From positions 434,001-498,000 of the forward strand of contig OAPG01000020.1 of the NCBI GenBank assembly GCA_900208305.1: DNA of 64,000 bases, given 5' to 3'. The DNA is from Melanopsichium pennsylvanicum. Lineage: Eukaryota; Basidiomycota; Ustilaginomycetes; Ustilaginales. This document shows positions 9,767 to 22,078 of the stretch, piece by piece. Position 1 is the first letter of the stretch. Every line of letters starts with the position of its first letter. The position numbers and the translations under genes are program-made. The notes under the pieces were generated by a model that saw only the letters and a program-made list of their open reading frames with translations, was not told the origin of the DNA and searched no databases.

Positions 9767-12700
9767 CGTTGTTATGTGCTTGTTTCGGTGAGATTGAGAA
9801 GGTTATCAAGAGGTTTGGACCCGAATCTTGCCGTATTACAACACCAAAATGTTACAATTCGGAGGCTCGGAAATGACACGGAACAGATCTGCTGTAGAGC
9901 TGCATGATGCAACAATGCTCTTCCCGATGAGCGTTCGATTGAACACATAATTGTGAGTAATCAAACAATATCTCGTGCGAGTGCAGGTAGGTAGCATGGA
10001 TTTTTCTCACGCCCATGACCTAGAAAGATGCTCCACACGCATTGCGCCGCACGAAGAGGATATTGCTCAAATGTCGTCACATGAGGTGTCGCGACTCCAT
10101 GGCTTTGCCTGGGCTCGTGCTTGGGTTTGGCTCCCGAGACCGCACCATGTAAATCGGCATAACGGCATGGCCATGCTGTAGCCATCACTCATTTTCGCTG
10201 CCGGAAATGTGCCAAAAAACCTCATTTGTCATGATCGAGAGCATCGTCAAGGACCAGCAAGAATTGACATACCATCGCCAGTTGGGTGTACACCCTCATC
10301 GTCAGGGTCAAAACCGAAAGGGTGAAGACGTCGCGCTTTGCCTGACATTTCAATACGATTCAATGGCAGTGCGGAAGGTGAGCTTGTGCTCGGTTACAAG
10401 TGCCGCATGCAATCAAGAAGTTGCATGCTGGGTCATTGTGCAGATTACTACTGTACACGAGATTGATATAAGCTGCCGTTGCGGGACTCCAAGAACCCCG
10501 GCTTCTTTTCTGGATGAGGTTGCGTTGCTACAGATAAGTGAGGTCTACGCCGAGACGACGCTTGGCCGGTCCAGCCGTCTTATCGTAAAGCCATGTCTGC
10601 GAGGACACATGGTGCTCTCGCCATGTTGCGGAGCACTGTTGTAAAGATAGGACAGTGTGGAGAACCAGCCCGTGCACTGCCTTATCGGACCTGGAACACA
10701 TTACCCGTGCGATGTCAAGAGCAGAATAAAGATTTTGATGATACCAGCTCCGCTAGAAACCAAAACGCCGCGATGAACACTTCTTCCTTATCGTAGAGAC
10801 ATGGCCATGGGGTCATTCGAATTTGTTGGCTGTGTGGGGTTGTTTCAAGAAGTGCATCACTGCAAACACCCAGCGAGATAGAATCTGATGGCTTCTCTGC
10901 GGGTTTCGAAGTGCCCTCGTCCCAAGGTCTCGTACACTTTCTCTTTTGTTTAGCTCTGGGCGCTGTCTATGCTACACATTTACACGTCTGAGTTTCGTCT
11001 TCGCCAAAAGCGACTGACTCTGAACTAGGGTCACCAATCCGAATGCGTTTGTGCATCTACAGACACCGAGAGAAAGCTTTCTTCTATCTTGTTGGTGTGC
11101 GAAAAGTCCGTAATAAACCCGCGATCGCAGGCTCGGCGTGGATGGTCTGACGATGCCTTTTCCATCTTTCATGGGCTCAGTCACGCTTTTCGCACGCCAT
11201 AAGGCCAATTTCGAGACCACGTTGCCAAGATATATTGGCGACCTCTGTTGGCACCCGCCCAAGGTTATTATTGGAGTAAGGGTTGCTGACCAGATCGGGA
11301 AAATGCTAAAAGTGATGCCAGGGCCTCGGCGTTAGGGCTCCGAGGCCCGCGATTACGCTTGACAACGACATACAGACACGATCAGACCAGATTGTGGGGC
11401 TCGCTCTGGACGCAACACAAGTCGAGGCTGGTGCAGCACCGCCGCAGCCGGGTAGGTCGCAAACCCTTTGATTGTCGGCCCGCCAAGATGCCGAGCGAAG
11501 GTGGTGTCGTCGGAGACTGGCTGGAGGCTGCACCCGCCAGGAGGGTCTAATGTCACACGAAGCAAGGTGCAGCAATTCCAACAGCGCGGCACAAGCCAGA
11601 GGCGGTCTCAGTGGCTGCGGGACGCTTGATGGCATTGTCTCAGTGCTGTGCCCCGTTGTGCGGTGGGAGTGAACAAATCGAGCAAGGGGTCCAAGTCGAC
11701 GTCTTGGTCAAGTTAAACAAAGGGTCGCAGGCAGCAGGTACCAATGCGAGGCGGCAAGGAGGCAGGGGGCGACGCGAGACAACAAATGCTGGATAGAAAG
11801 AGGCGTGCTTGCCTTCAGACACTTGGTTGCTTCTTTCTCCCACTGACACCAACATAGCCTTGATATCTGTTTCCTTGATATCTGTTTCCTTGATATCTGT
11901 TTCCTTGATATCTGTTTCCTTGATATCTGTTTCCTTGATATCAGTATCCCTTCTGCATTGCGACTGCCGCAAGCTTGAAAGCCAGCTCGGATTGATAAAT
12001 GCCACAAGAACAGCATGAGGTTCGCTTCAACACAGTACACCGTCACTGTCCATTTGGCTAATGCGAAACTTGCCCCGAGGGCTCAGGTTCTGGATGCGGC
12101 GTCGTGTTTGGTGATCATGACGTGAGCAACCAATGTCCGAGAGTGTGAGCGAGTCAAGGAGCCCATTTTGTTTCTCTGAGCTCGGCTAGCGGCGTCTTGT
12201 TCTCTTTTTTTTTTCTTCCTTTCTTTCTTTTCTTTTCTTTTCTTTTCGCAGTGCATGGGAAAATTCGCTTAGCCCTGGTCTGCCATGGCAGCCACACGCT
12301 GCCACTGTAATGTGAACACTGGCGACCAAATCAGGAATCAATTCGAGCAGCTTGCAACGACCCCTTTGCTCGAGGCAATGGACACTGCCGTCTCAGGTGA
12401 GAGCACAATCAACATAGCTTGCGCATGATCTTGCCAGAGGCAGAAGCGAAGAGCCCAAGCTCTGTCGTGGCGTGATAAACAAAGGAAGGGACAAGCCAGC
12501 TAGTTGTCGGAGCAGCATGGATCTTGCTGGTTGAGGAAAGAAGAGAAGATGATTGTTTGCTTGGCGGATCGACATTGCCTATGGTCAGCGTCATCCTGCA
12601 AGACTTTCTTCCTGAAACAGATGCTCACACCCGAGCACGTAAATTTAGTTTATAACCTTTGGGTGGTGCTGCAGCCATGCCACCTCTGAGGCAGATGCTC

Positions 12701-15700
12701 ACTCTTGCAAACGTGACCAAGCGAAAGAGGCTTCTGGAGCGTGCTTGCTACCATCTCTGGCTTCGACGTCGGCCCACGAAAGCCACAGCAATGGCTGCGA
12801 ATTCTAATAGGTGGGTATGCTCTGTGAGTATGTCACATCAGTACGAAGGTAGTTGCGTGCGACGTGAGGTGTCGCTCTCGGAAGATTGCTTGATAAGAGT
12901 TGCGATGAGGGCTGGGCGTCCGGAGTCGGGCTCGGCAGCGTACTAGCGAGCTAGCCTAAAAAGTTTCTTGGACCTGGCTGCCTGGGTCGCCGAAGCAAGC
13001 TCGGCTATCCACCCCTCAACACAAATTTCCATGGGCGAAAATTACTTGACTCGTCCCAGCCTCAAAGCTTGTAGCGATATTGTACGGCGAGATGTGCTTG
13101 CTGGTACGGCAAAGAGAGTAGTGTGCAAAACGTGTCACGCTTGGGGCTCAATGGTAGCCGCCTGGGGTAAGCGCTTCGAAGCTTATTGTCCGCTTTGTAG
13201 AGGCGTTTCGGTTACCTCATCTTGTGATCTGAACGGAACACATCTTTGCTACGTAATCAATCTTCCTCCTCTGCACGAGAGCTGCCTTCCATTTGATCAC
13301 AGGGATGTCAACACGTTGCTGATGCTAAATTGGAAGATGATACAGGCTCTCTCTTTAGCGTAATCAAGCTTCTCATTAAGGGGCCTCGGCGCCATCAAGG
13401 CCACTTTGGAGCAACTAGCATTCGAATTGAGAGCAAAATGGAGGGTGCGCGGTTGTGGCTCCAGCCCAATCAAGCATCGATGTTGCTCAGCCGCAGTGCA
13501 CAATACAGTAAAGTACACGGTGTCAATCTGCTGCACAGTGGGGCTCCAAAACTTTGTCGTGCATCTGCGGGTGAAGATGCAGAAGCGATTCTAGATTGGG
13601 ATCTGGCACTAAATTGTAGATTCACCATAGACCCGTGACTTATCTTTACTGCCCCATTTGTTAGGAGATACTTGCGCTTAGTCTCTAGGTGTTGCCGCAA
13701 ACGTGGTGATAAGCAAATTCATATCAACCTACTACGCGGGAAGCTGTAGAGTTCAGTCTTCATGCCACACGTTCTTGATAGAATGTGGGTTTAGCTGACG
13801 CTAGATCATCGGGACGGGACCTGGGAAGCATCTGGTCGAGACCATGGTCCCAGGTCGAATGATAGGGCTCACGCTCCACAGGTTGGGAGGTGCGTCTCAT
13901 TATGTGGCTGGGTTCAGATTTGGCGGATGGTATAACTGAATCTGCAATCTGCAGACCGCGGTTACGTACTGCATTTGTAGCGGCGGCAGCCCCGTGTGTG
14001 CTTAAAATCATTCGAAATCGCTCGGGTGTTAAGCTGCTACGTTTCTGTGCAGCCGCTCGGTTAGTTGATGCTGCAATTCGCATTCCGCCAGGTGGTTACC
14101 AAGCATGCAAAATTCAAGGGGCGTTCCCGTGATTTGCCTCGGTTACTGTGTTTAAAGCGGAATTTTGGATTGTGTGTAATTTTGGTGCTCCGGTATACTG
14201 TATTTCTTCCTGTAAGTTATGTACACAAGTCTCCGTTGAATGGCTGTGACCTGCGAGGTGAGAAAGAATTTCAAACTTCTGTGAGAGAGGATATGGTGCA
14301 TGTGGTTCAGAGAGTAATTCGAAAACAGTTCCACACGACAACACTCGCGCCGTGAAGGAGCGGAAACCGTTGAAGCAAACACCTTTTCAGTACCGCTGAG
14401 TTCATGAAGAGTGGGTTCAAATTGCGAAGCCAATCGAGCAAAGATGGAATTTGTGTGAATGATGGATGCTTCATGTGAGCTGTGGAAAAGACGTGCTGGG
14501 TGAGCATCTATACGTTCCGCTTTGAAACGGGTTGTAGTCAAATTGGATTGGCAGATGGCAATTTGAAGCACGATCCAAGTCCTTCAGACGTTGCCAAGCC
14601 GTGCAAGCAAGCACTGTTGAAGGCAATTGGAGCAAGGGAGCAAGGTGGGGAAAGAGACTATGTACTCTGTGATTGGTCAGGAACTCACGTGTCCCTATAG
14701 TATTGTGTTGTGAGGGATTCTGCAGCTGTCACAACTGAAACCTGAAGATGTGGCGACGACGGAACGCAGAAAGAGGAGATCAAGTGCACTGCAGTGCCAA
14801 ATCAATTCTCGGAGTGAATTCCCCCCTTTCCCCCTCGGTTGCGAAAAGTCGGAAGGATGCCGTGTTGTCGCAAGCCTTGCACTTGTCATGTGGTGGCATC
14901 CCTGCATCGACAGCGTCAGTCTCAGATGTCAGCACTCTTTTTACGTATGAGCTCCTCTCCATGCGTTCGCTTCCTTTTTCAGTCGCAAACATCCCTGGCT
15001 GCCACTATTTCGTTTTGCGAACTTGCACCTCGCGAGAGCAAATTCCCATCCAAACTAGCCGAGCAAGGATGGTTTTTTTTTAGCACAAATAAAAAAATCC
15101 CAGCTTTCGCTTTCCTGTACTGCAATGGATCACATTCAAATACAGGTTCACAATTGGGTTGGTGGTGAACGGGCCTTGACACAAAGTCGTAAGCTACAAC
15201 AACAGTTCGGGTTCGATCTATTTCACAAGCCCTTGAACGGTGAGAAAACGGCACCGAATCGGCTGTGGCATGGTTACCTAGGTCACAGCGTATTCTCACT
15301 GCACACGGTTAGAGGATTGACGGATGATAAGAATCACCACTCTGCAACGTTGCAACGCTGCGAAACGACCGCAGCCACATTTTGTATCTCTGTGGCAGCT
15401 TCATTGGTTGTCTCGCTGACATAGCTTTTTCTGGGTGTTTCACCATGGCTTTTCCGCCTCTTCTTTTGTGTTTTGACAGTCCTGCTTCAACAATTTCTCG
15501 GCTACGGCCAGCCACTATTCACAAAATTCCTTAACAAGTTAACACAACCGTTTGTCTTCCAATTTTCGCCCTTACTACGGCGTTTCCTAATCCTGGTCCA
15601 TCGCGCACACACACCACTGCCAGAATCTGCTTTGCAGCAGAGCATGCACGGCTAAATGGTCTTTCTCCAACACCTGCAGTCTGGTCTGGAGCCCCCCTTG

Positions 15701-16145
15701 TCAAAATTCTCTTAGCCGCCATCTCTAACGCTGAGACACACTGCGCTGCTCTGTATATTAATGGTAGCACCACTGCCAAACACCTCTGATTTCACTCGTG
15801 ACGTGACCCCTTTGTTCTTCAGCCAAAGTTTTGAGCTTGATATATACAATCTGGATACCCCTACTTGTCTGCACGACCACCTTCATTCCTCGATCTATAG
15901 CCACGTCAATTGAGTCCTCCCTGGATCTTCTTGACACCATAACCATATCTCTCCATCTCTTTACCTCAACGTAGCACTACTTTCACTTTCACACAATCGC
16001 CGTCGCCGTCCGTCGTCTCTCCTACACTCGACGCTAACACTCAATCGACGCTTACAATTACAGTGTCATTTGTCTTTATCACCTGCTCTATCATCACTGT
16101 CCTGACCATTCGCCTATTGTTGCGTTCTGGTCTCAATTCTTCGGC
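9767..16145. other. 6.4-kb gene-poor region
   Basis: No ORF here has the length or composition of a real gene, and I saw no tRNA-like B box or protein-family motif. Contents I can see are a 15-bp minisatellite (11858-11945), a polypyrimidine tract (about 12207-12247), and a C/T-rich leader from about 15950 up to the next gene. It could be a long upstream regulatory region, hold a non-coding RNA, or carry a decayed gene I cannot recognise. Confidence 0.5.
11858..11945. repeat. 15-bp minisatellite
   Basis: Five tandem copies of CCTTGATATCTGTTT plus a diverged sixth. Because 15 is a multiple of three, frames through it stay open and give a repeated ISVSL or KQISR peptide, but no gene is supported around it. 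Confidence 0.9.
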
Positions 16146-17582
16146 ATGGTATCTCTCTCATATTCTGCACCAGCTCCTTCCCACAATGACCCCATTTTCA
16201 TTCGCACGCACTTCCTCAGCCGTGTCGCTTCTGATGCCTCCGGCCTCGAATACCAGCACGAGCTCTTGAAGAGACGCAGCAGCCGACACAGTGATCTCAA
16301 CCGTTGGGACTCCAACTGGCTTGCACCTGTCACGAATGTCTTGGACTACGACAGCGATGACACAAGCGACACGGACGATGATGTCCTTGACATGGGCGCT
16401 CAACACAAATCGATGCCCGCTCATCACCTCAGGAGCCGCTCTTCCACGCTGCCCTTCACCCTCACCATGAGCGCTCCCGTCGAGATGGCACGCGCTCGCT
16501 CTATGACCGCACCACTTTCCTTTGCCTCGTCGTTCGACACCCGTCCTCTGCGCAAGAATGGCTCCACCATCGGCCGCGAAACTCGTCTCATGCCGGCTCG
16601 CCCTCTTACCATCGACACTGCCCAGCCGCTTCGTTTTCCCTCTCTCAACGTCTCGACCATTGGCGAACCATCTTGCGCGGTCAATGTTCCTTCTCCTATC
16701 TCAGCCGTGGCACCGTCATCTAAAACTTGCAGCCCTCCCTTCGTTCCCATCGAATGTTCTGAATCTGATGGCTCTTGTCACGGAGATGCTGGTGATCAGG
16801 ATCCAGAGGCTCAGCTAGCGGCCGGTATTGTCCGTCTTCGCGAGCAGCGCCGTCCTTCTTCTTGCTTCAAATCATCACGTCGCACCATTTCTAAGCGTCG
16901 CTCGCCTGCCCAGTCGTCTGGACCGACCAACAGGCAGCAGCCCAAGCTCGTTGATGATGCTGACTCGGATGATGCGCAGTCTCTGGTCATTCGAAGGCAC
17001 GGTGGTAGCTTTGTGCTCCGTCTAGCAGAGATGGTCCTTGACTTCGGCTCTTGCGCCCTCGAGAAGCTGGTGATTCCGGACAGAGATGAATGTGTCGATA
17101 CAATGATAAGCGCAGCTCAGCAGTCTCCCACCCAGCCTCGCACGCGATCGTCCACCACTCCAAAAGAACTAATAGCAGAAGCAGGCGAACTTCTTCGTCG
17201 TCGTCGTGAGCGAATCGGCTCTCTGCTCCCTCACGACTCTGTAGCCGAGTCTGACAGCACCGGCAAGGCGACCTTGATGCGTTCTTGGTCTGTCCCTAAG
17301 CTGCTCGGTCTGCCCCTCTTCAACCCTTCTGCGTCACTACGAGCGCTCTCTTCATCGACCGATCCCACGCCGGCGACGCCCACGTCTGCCCCGATCCGCT
17401 TGCTTCCCGACTTCACCTTCACCAGCGCTACTCAAAGGCCTTCGAAATACAGCGAGTTTGGCTCATTCGACGACGTCGGGACATTCTACAGCAAGCAAAG
17501 CCTATCTCTCTCCAATCACTCTTCAAGCTTTGCTGAGGTTGTTGCCGACCCTAGCCATGTCTCCCCGCTTTGGAAACAGTGA
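16146..17582 (+). CDS. Ser-rich protein of unknown function
   Basis: A 478-residue single-exon ORF beginning MVSLSYSAPAPSHND after a CT-rich leader. I do not recognise a domain. It is rich in Ser, Arg, Pro and Thr and looks largely disordered. Visible features are an acidic patch (DYDSDDTSDTDDD, about residues 67-80), several RSRS/RARS-type basic-Ser patches that could be phosphorylation sites, and one better-ordered segment (SLVIRRHGGSFVLRLAEMVLDFGSCALEKLV, about residues 280-310; described by position, only its ends matter). Its codon use matches neighbouring genes, which supports coding. The very long upstream region suggests complex control. Possibly lineage-specific regulatory protein; function unknown. 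Confidence 0.7.
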   Translation: MVSLSYSAPAPSHNDPIFIRTHFLSRVASDASGLEYQHELLKRRSSRHSDLNRWDSNWLAPVTNVLDYDSDDTSDTDDDVLDMGAQHKSMPAHHLRSRSSTLPFTLTMSAPVEMARARSMTAPLSFASSFDTRPLRKNGSTIGRETRLMPARPLTIDTAQPLRFPSLNVSTIGEPSCAVNVPSPISAVAPSSKTCSPPFVPIECSESDGSCHGDAGDQDPEAQLAAGIVRLREQRRPSSCFKSSRRTISKRRSPAQSSGPTNRQQPKLVDDADSDDAQSLVIRRHGGSFVLRLAEMVLDFGSCALEKLVIPDRDECVDTMISAAQQSPTQPRTRSSTTPKELIAEAGELLRRRRERIGSLLPHDSVAESDSTGKATLMRSWSVPKLLGLPLFNPSASLRALSSSTDPTPATPTSAPIRLLPDFTFTSATQRPSKYSEFGSFDDVGTFYSKQSLSLSNHSSSFAEVVADPSHVSPLWKQ

Positions 17583-18276
17583 AGCCCGCATCACATCAGT
17601 AACATCATATCACGCTTATTACTGACTCAACGACTTACGGAACACTCCCGTACACAGAGTAGCGCCAGCTTACACGATTTTACCAAGATTACGACTTCAT
17701 CAGTATTCACATCACACTTTCTAGCATTCCTTTGTACTTGTATCTTTCTGGGCATCACTTCATGGATTTCAATGGACTTGGCATCATCTTGTACCTCACC
17801 GCTGTCGCCGTGTGTCTGCCTGTCCAATACTGTATGCATCATGATTGAGAATGGCAAGATACGGACACTTGTAGCGTAAGAAGGACGCCAAAGAAAGGAC
17901 TGTGATACCGGGTTTGCCATTCGCGATTTGCATTAGCTTTGAATGGTGCTTGTTTGGGAATGGCGGCAAGATAAGACGCGCATGAAACCGACGCACGCAC
18001 GATTTCGTGTTGTGGACGTGCAGCATTCAACTGCGCGTAACCCCCGCCCCGGGAGTGTGGCCTGCCTATTCTAGCAACTCGCAACTCCACATTATTCGTT
18101 TCTTTAACCGATGCGCGCGTGACCCTTGAATGCCATTAACCACCATCTCGGTCGCGCTTCACCGCCTCAAACAGCGGCGAGCTTACTGCCCAATCCGACA
18201 GCTACGAATCAATCGCAAGATCCACCAAAACCCCCTTGCTGCTGTGCTGGGTATCGTCTAAAACCAGGAGAGCAAG
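17583..18276. other. Intergenic region upstream of VPS20
   Basis: 694 bases with no gene visible: the 3' flank of the unknown protein followed by the short VPS20 promoter and leader. Confidence 0.45.
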
Positions 18277-19273
18277 ATGGGCGCAACCAGCTCCAAGGGC
18301 CCGAAAATCACCCCTCATGACCGCGCCGTGCTGGAGTAAGTCCGTTGGTCTTGCGACACTATCGGCAGGCAACTTGAAGCTGACGTACGATATAATTTGT
18401 CCCGTACCCTTGATCCCTTCTTCTTCAGCTTGAAACTTCAACGAGATCGCATCAAGCAGTATCAAAAGAAGGTTAGTAGCTCGCACTCTTGTCGTGCTCA
18501 ACATGGAGCTAGTGCCTTTGCTGACTCGTTTTCTCTTCAAATACACACAGATCCAAGTGATTCTCGACCGCGAGCAAGAAATCGCACGACAATGCCTAAC
18601 CAAAGGCGAGAAGACAAAAGCACTTACGGCCTTAAGAAGGAGGAAGTACCAGGAGAGCCTGATACAGAAGACCGACTCGCAGCTTGAGACATTAGAAGGC
18701 CTCGTAAGTCCAACCGTACCAGTAACTCGCATGCCGATGCCCACATTCGAATGCCTTACAAATTGCGCTACATCTGCTGTGCTCTCCATCTCCAGGTATC
18801 TTCGATCGAATTCTCGCAAATACAACAAAGTGTCATGCTCGGCCTACAACAAGGTAATGCTGTCCTCAAGGAGATTCACAAAGAGATGAACCCCGAATCT
18901 GTCGAGAGATTACTCGAGGAGACTGCTGATGCACAAGCATACCAACGAGTGAGTCCATCCCTGCCTCGTAACCCGCACTGCTTCAATTCTGCTCGCCTAC
19001 TCACAGCAACTTGTACCGCTCTGTGTAATGCCGTTGCAGGAGATCGATGAGATGCTGGCAACGCAAATGACCGCCGAAGAAGAGGACGCCGTTCAATCCG
19101 AACTGGAGGCACTCGAGCGCGAAGCGGGCATCCGTACAGACGAGCCGCGACAGACCGTGCATCTTCCATCGGCACCGCAAACCGAACCAATTTCACGAGA
19201 GGAAGCTCAGCCCGAAGAACAGCTGCGAAATGCACAACACGCTGCTCCGGAGAGGCAGGCTGTTCCTGCATAG
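18277..19273 (+). CDS. VPS20: ESCRT-III subunit Vps20 (CHMP6)
   Basis: Five exons: 18277-18335, 18429-18471, 18551-18703, 18796-18948 and 19040-19273, joined at GT-AG sites in phase, give 213 residues, the usual Vps20 size. The N-terminus MGATSSKG has Gly2 for N-myristoylation, as in Vps20. The first junction makes DRAVLDLKLQRDRIKQYQKK, the basic helix 1 characteristic of the family. Helices continue through EQEIARQCL, KTKALTALRRRKYQ and the later SSIEFSQIQQSVMLGLQQGN. The C-terminal third is acidic (TAEEEDAVQSELEALEREAG), matching the autoinhibitory and MIM region. It links ESCRT-II to Snf7 polymerisation at endosomes. Four introns in so small a gene is exceptional in this window. Confidence 0.93.
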
Positions 19274-19363
19274 GCATTCTCGCACGCAATCAAACACAAA
19301 TTATCTGAGTGTATCAAATGAGACAGCGGAATGATTGTTTCGCGTCGCGCGGTCGTCCTGTGC

Positions 19364-22078
19364 TCAACGGAAATGTGTGGATACGAGCGAAGCAGCTCGT
19401 TCCACAAGACGCCAGAGAGCCATACCGCCTTCCGCGCCTGACAAAGAACCCGTCTCGCGGACTAGCCGGATGGCCGTAGACAACGCTCTGACGCACGTTG
19501 TGGTGGCAAGTTTGTCTCGTGGTCCGTACTCAAGTCGATCGACGAGCGAGCTGAAGATGACGACCCATGTCGTGTAGGAAGGCGCATGCATGATTGGCGG
19601 GAATGCCTCTTTGCCTATCAGGACGCTTGTTGCAAAGGGTCCCAGCGGTCGTGAGGGCTCAGAGAGGGTATTACGGACGAACAAGTCGTCAATGAGATCC
19701 ATAGATCGGTTGAAAGCGGCTTGGTCGGAGCGTGTGCTACATAATCCTTCAATGAGATAGCGGAAGGTGGTGGGAGTCGGCGACAGGCCTCGGCCTTTCA
19801 TGCGTTCGAGCAGCAGTAAGGATAAAGAGACGTGTGGCGACTCTTGCAACCATCTCTGCACGACTTGAGGTGTTTCTTTCAGTCGATGCAGAACCTTTGG
19901 TGCGGCACAGTGATGGCGCGGTATTACCTTCGCCTGGAAGGCATGGGCTACTGCGTCAGGATTCTGCAAGCATCCTCCGATAAGAGCACTGAAGGTAATC
20001 TCGGAAGTCGCGACCTTGGCTTCGATCATCCTGTCGAACAGTTCGAGCGCAGCCTCGATGCGTACATCGTTCGAAGACCACAGTCTCGCCTTACCATCGG
20101 GCGAGTCGCCAAGCATGCTCTGACTGGCGAGGTCCAGCTGTGCAGCCTCAGCACCGACCAGGCATGCCTTGATCATAGCTGTGTAGGTGAAATTGTTCGG
20201 CTGTACACCCATACTCGTCATGATCCCAAGTGTTTTGCGTACCGCATCTGTGGCTGACTCACCTCCCTTTCGCAGCAGCGCATCGAGAATGGTCGTGAAC
20301 GTTACAACATCAGGTTTCAGCTTGAGCTTATCCGCCAGGCGTATGGTCGAAGCGAGGGCTTGAAGGTCTCCGACTCTCGCGTAGGCGCGAAGAAAAGTGT
20401 TGATAGTGCCGATGTTGGGTGCCGGGCCTTTCTTTAGCATCTCATCGAGCAAACCCTGCGCCTGCACATGTTTGCCAGACACGAAGAGACCATGCACAGC
20501 GGCGTTGAATGTCTCAGCCTGAACATGAAGCTTTCCACCTTGTCGATTGCTATGAGCGATCATGTCGGCGAGCAATGCCATCGCTTCGTCGACCTTTCTT
20601 GCCTTGAAGAGGATGCTGATCATCGTCGTGTACATCGATTCATCTGGTAGTTGCGTCAAAGAAGAATCGGCACTGCCTTGCTTTACAGCTTCGTACCAAG
20701 TTTGCTGAGCAGCAGCATAGTTCTTGGCTCGGCCGTAGCCGTCCAGAAGGGCATTATAGATTCTGGGCGTGAGTTGAATTCGTCGCTCTTGCAGCTTTTT
20801 CCATACTTCTTTGGCGAGTTCATTCCTGCCAGCGGCGATTAAGTTGGAGAGGCAGACCGACCAAGCGCTTTCAGTCCATTCAGCCCTGGCAGGATGCGGA
20901 GAGGTAGCCTCGCCTGGCTTCTCGATTGAAAGCCAAGTGGACGGTGGCGAAGACGCCCGCATGGCTGTCTGAAAAATGGTGTATGCTGCTTCGACTTGTC
21001 GCATGGAGAACAGGGAGCCAAGAAGCCGAGCTATGCGCTGAGGGCCTCCCGAACCGGAAGATAGGCCCCGAGCAAGCTCGACCATCCACAAGCTGGACTG
21101 CATAGTCTCCCAGTCTACTGCAATCTCGGCGACGCTCGTAGCTCGGAGTCTCGGATTCGGCAAGGAGTCGAATAGACGCTTTGCGCGAGACATGGCGAAA
21201 AAGAGGCGGAATGGAGAACCAATTTCGACCTTGTCGAAGAGATCGACCAGATGAGAAGTGCGGCTGGAGGTGATGCACGCAAATGTGACTAAGCAAACCA
21301 TATCATGCAGGTCGATTCTGTCGCCTTGGCTTGATACATCGAGGCGGACAAAGCTTTCGCCTTCTGTGTCTGGGTGTGATATTGCGTCTGATGCCTCGTC
21401 GAAAGACGTTCTAATTGGTCCGTTCTCGATTCGTATGCGGACGATGTCCTCCCAGATCTCAATGACATCTTCAGCTTGATCGCTTGCGAGGAGCAGACGA
21501 AAATGATCGCAAATAAGACTCACATCGCCAGTGAGCGATGCACTCTTTGCAAACTCAAGTAGTCGGGGTTTCCATTGCTGGAATTGGGTTGCATCTTGAA
21601 TACCAGAGGCGTAAGAAGAGCATAATCGCAAAAGCTTGCAGTGCTCCGTTCGAGAAAGTTGCCGGTTGCCTTGGCCGATCGCTTCCCAGGCTTCCCACAC
21701 TGATTGGATGTTCTGGCTGTCTATTGCCTTCAGTAGCGCAAGAAGGCCTGGGTGTGAAGTCTTAGATGAAGATGATTGCTCCGTAAGGGGTGGTCCGAGT
21801 GCAAGCACAAGCTTGTTCCGAAGTGATACACGTGAGCTATTTGGGTCTGGATTAGGATATTGTCTTGATATTGAAGGTAGCAAGCTTGTTCTCTGTTGCT
21901 TGCTGACTGAGTGGTCTCTTGCCTTGCTGCGCCTGCGGGCCTTGGGTGTATGGATGCTGAACGAAGCGTCAGCGGCAGTGTAGCTCCTGACCATTGGTCG
22001 CGTGCATTGTGGCTGCAGGCCGACATGAAGAATTCGGCGCGATGCACCTGCCGCAGCATTGCAAGAGATGTGCAGCAT
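19364..22078 (-). CDS. Pentatricopeptide repeat (PPR) protein, probably mitochondrial
   Basis: A 904-residue single-exon protein. The first ~35 residues are basic and hydrophobic with few acids (MLHISCNAAAGASRRILHVG), consistent with import into mitochondria. PPR motifs of 35 residues are clear from about residue 420 to 640, for instance PRIYNALLDGYGRAKNYAAA, TFNAAVHGLFVSGKHVQAQG, DVVTFTTILDALLRKGG and NNFTYTAMIKAC. More motifs lie near the C-terminus (TPTTFRYLIEGLC). Such proteins bind organellar RNA one base per repeat and act in its processing, stability or translation. The RNA target cannot be read here. Its end lies 90 bases from that of VPS20 (convergent). Confidence 0.85.
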   Translation of the reverse strand: MLHISCNAAAGASRRILHVGLQPQCTRPMVRSYTAADASFSIHTPKARRRSKARDHSVSKQQRTSLLPSISRQYPNPDPNSSRVSLRNKLVLALGPPLTEQSSSSKTSHPGLLALLKAIDSQNIQSVWEAWEAIGQGNRQLSRTEHCKLLRLCSSYASGIQDATQFQQWKPRLLEFAKSASLTGDVSLICDHFRLLLASDQAEDVIEIWEDIVRIRIENGPIRTSFDEASDAISHPDTEGESFVRLDVSSQGDRIDLHDMVCLVTFACITSSRTSHLVDLFDKVEIGSPFRLFFAMSRAKRLFDSLPNPRLRATSVAEIAVDWETMQSSLWMVELARGLSSGSGGPQRIARLLGSLFSMRQVEAAYTIFQTAMRASSPPSTWLSIEKPGEATSPHPARAEWTESAWSVCLSNLIAAGRNELAKEVWKKLQERRIQLTPRIYNALLDGYGRAKNYAAAQQTWYEAVKQGSADSSLTQLPDESMYTTMISILFKARKVDEAMALLADMIAHSNRQGGKLHVQAETFNAAVHGLFVSGKHVQAQGLLDEMLKKGPAPNIGTINTFLRAYARVGDLQALASTIRLADKLKLKPDVVTFTTILDALLRKGGESATDAVRKTLGIMTSMGVQPNNFTYTAMIKACLVGAEAAQLDLASQSMLGDSPDGKARLWSSNDVRIEAALELFDRMIEAKVATSEITFSALIGGCLQNPDAVAHAFQAKVIPRHHCAAPKVLHRLKETPQVVQRWLQESPHVSLSLLLLERMKGRGLSPTPTTFRYLIEGLCSTRSDQAAFNRSMDLIDDLFVRNTLSEPSRPLGPFATSVLIGKEAFPPIMHAPSYTTWVVIFSSLVDRLEYGPRDKLATTTCVRALSTAIRLVRETGSLSGAEGGMALWRLVERAASLVSTHFR

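Noticed and set aside
11640..12046. Frames with repeated KQISR or KETDI peptides
   Set aside because: Products of the 15-bp minisatellite.
10207..13638. Short frames of 100-145 residues in the gene-poor region
   Set aside because: No homology I recognise, no splice pattern linking them, and a composition like random sequence.
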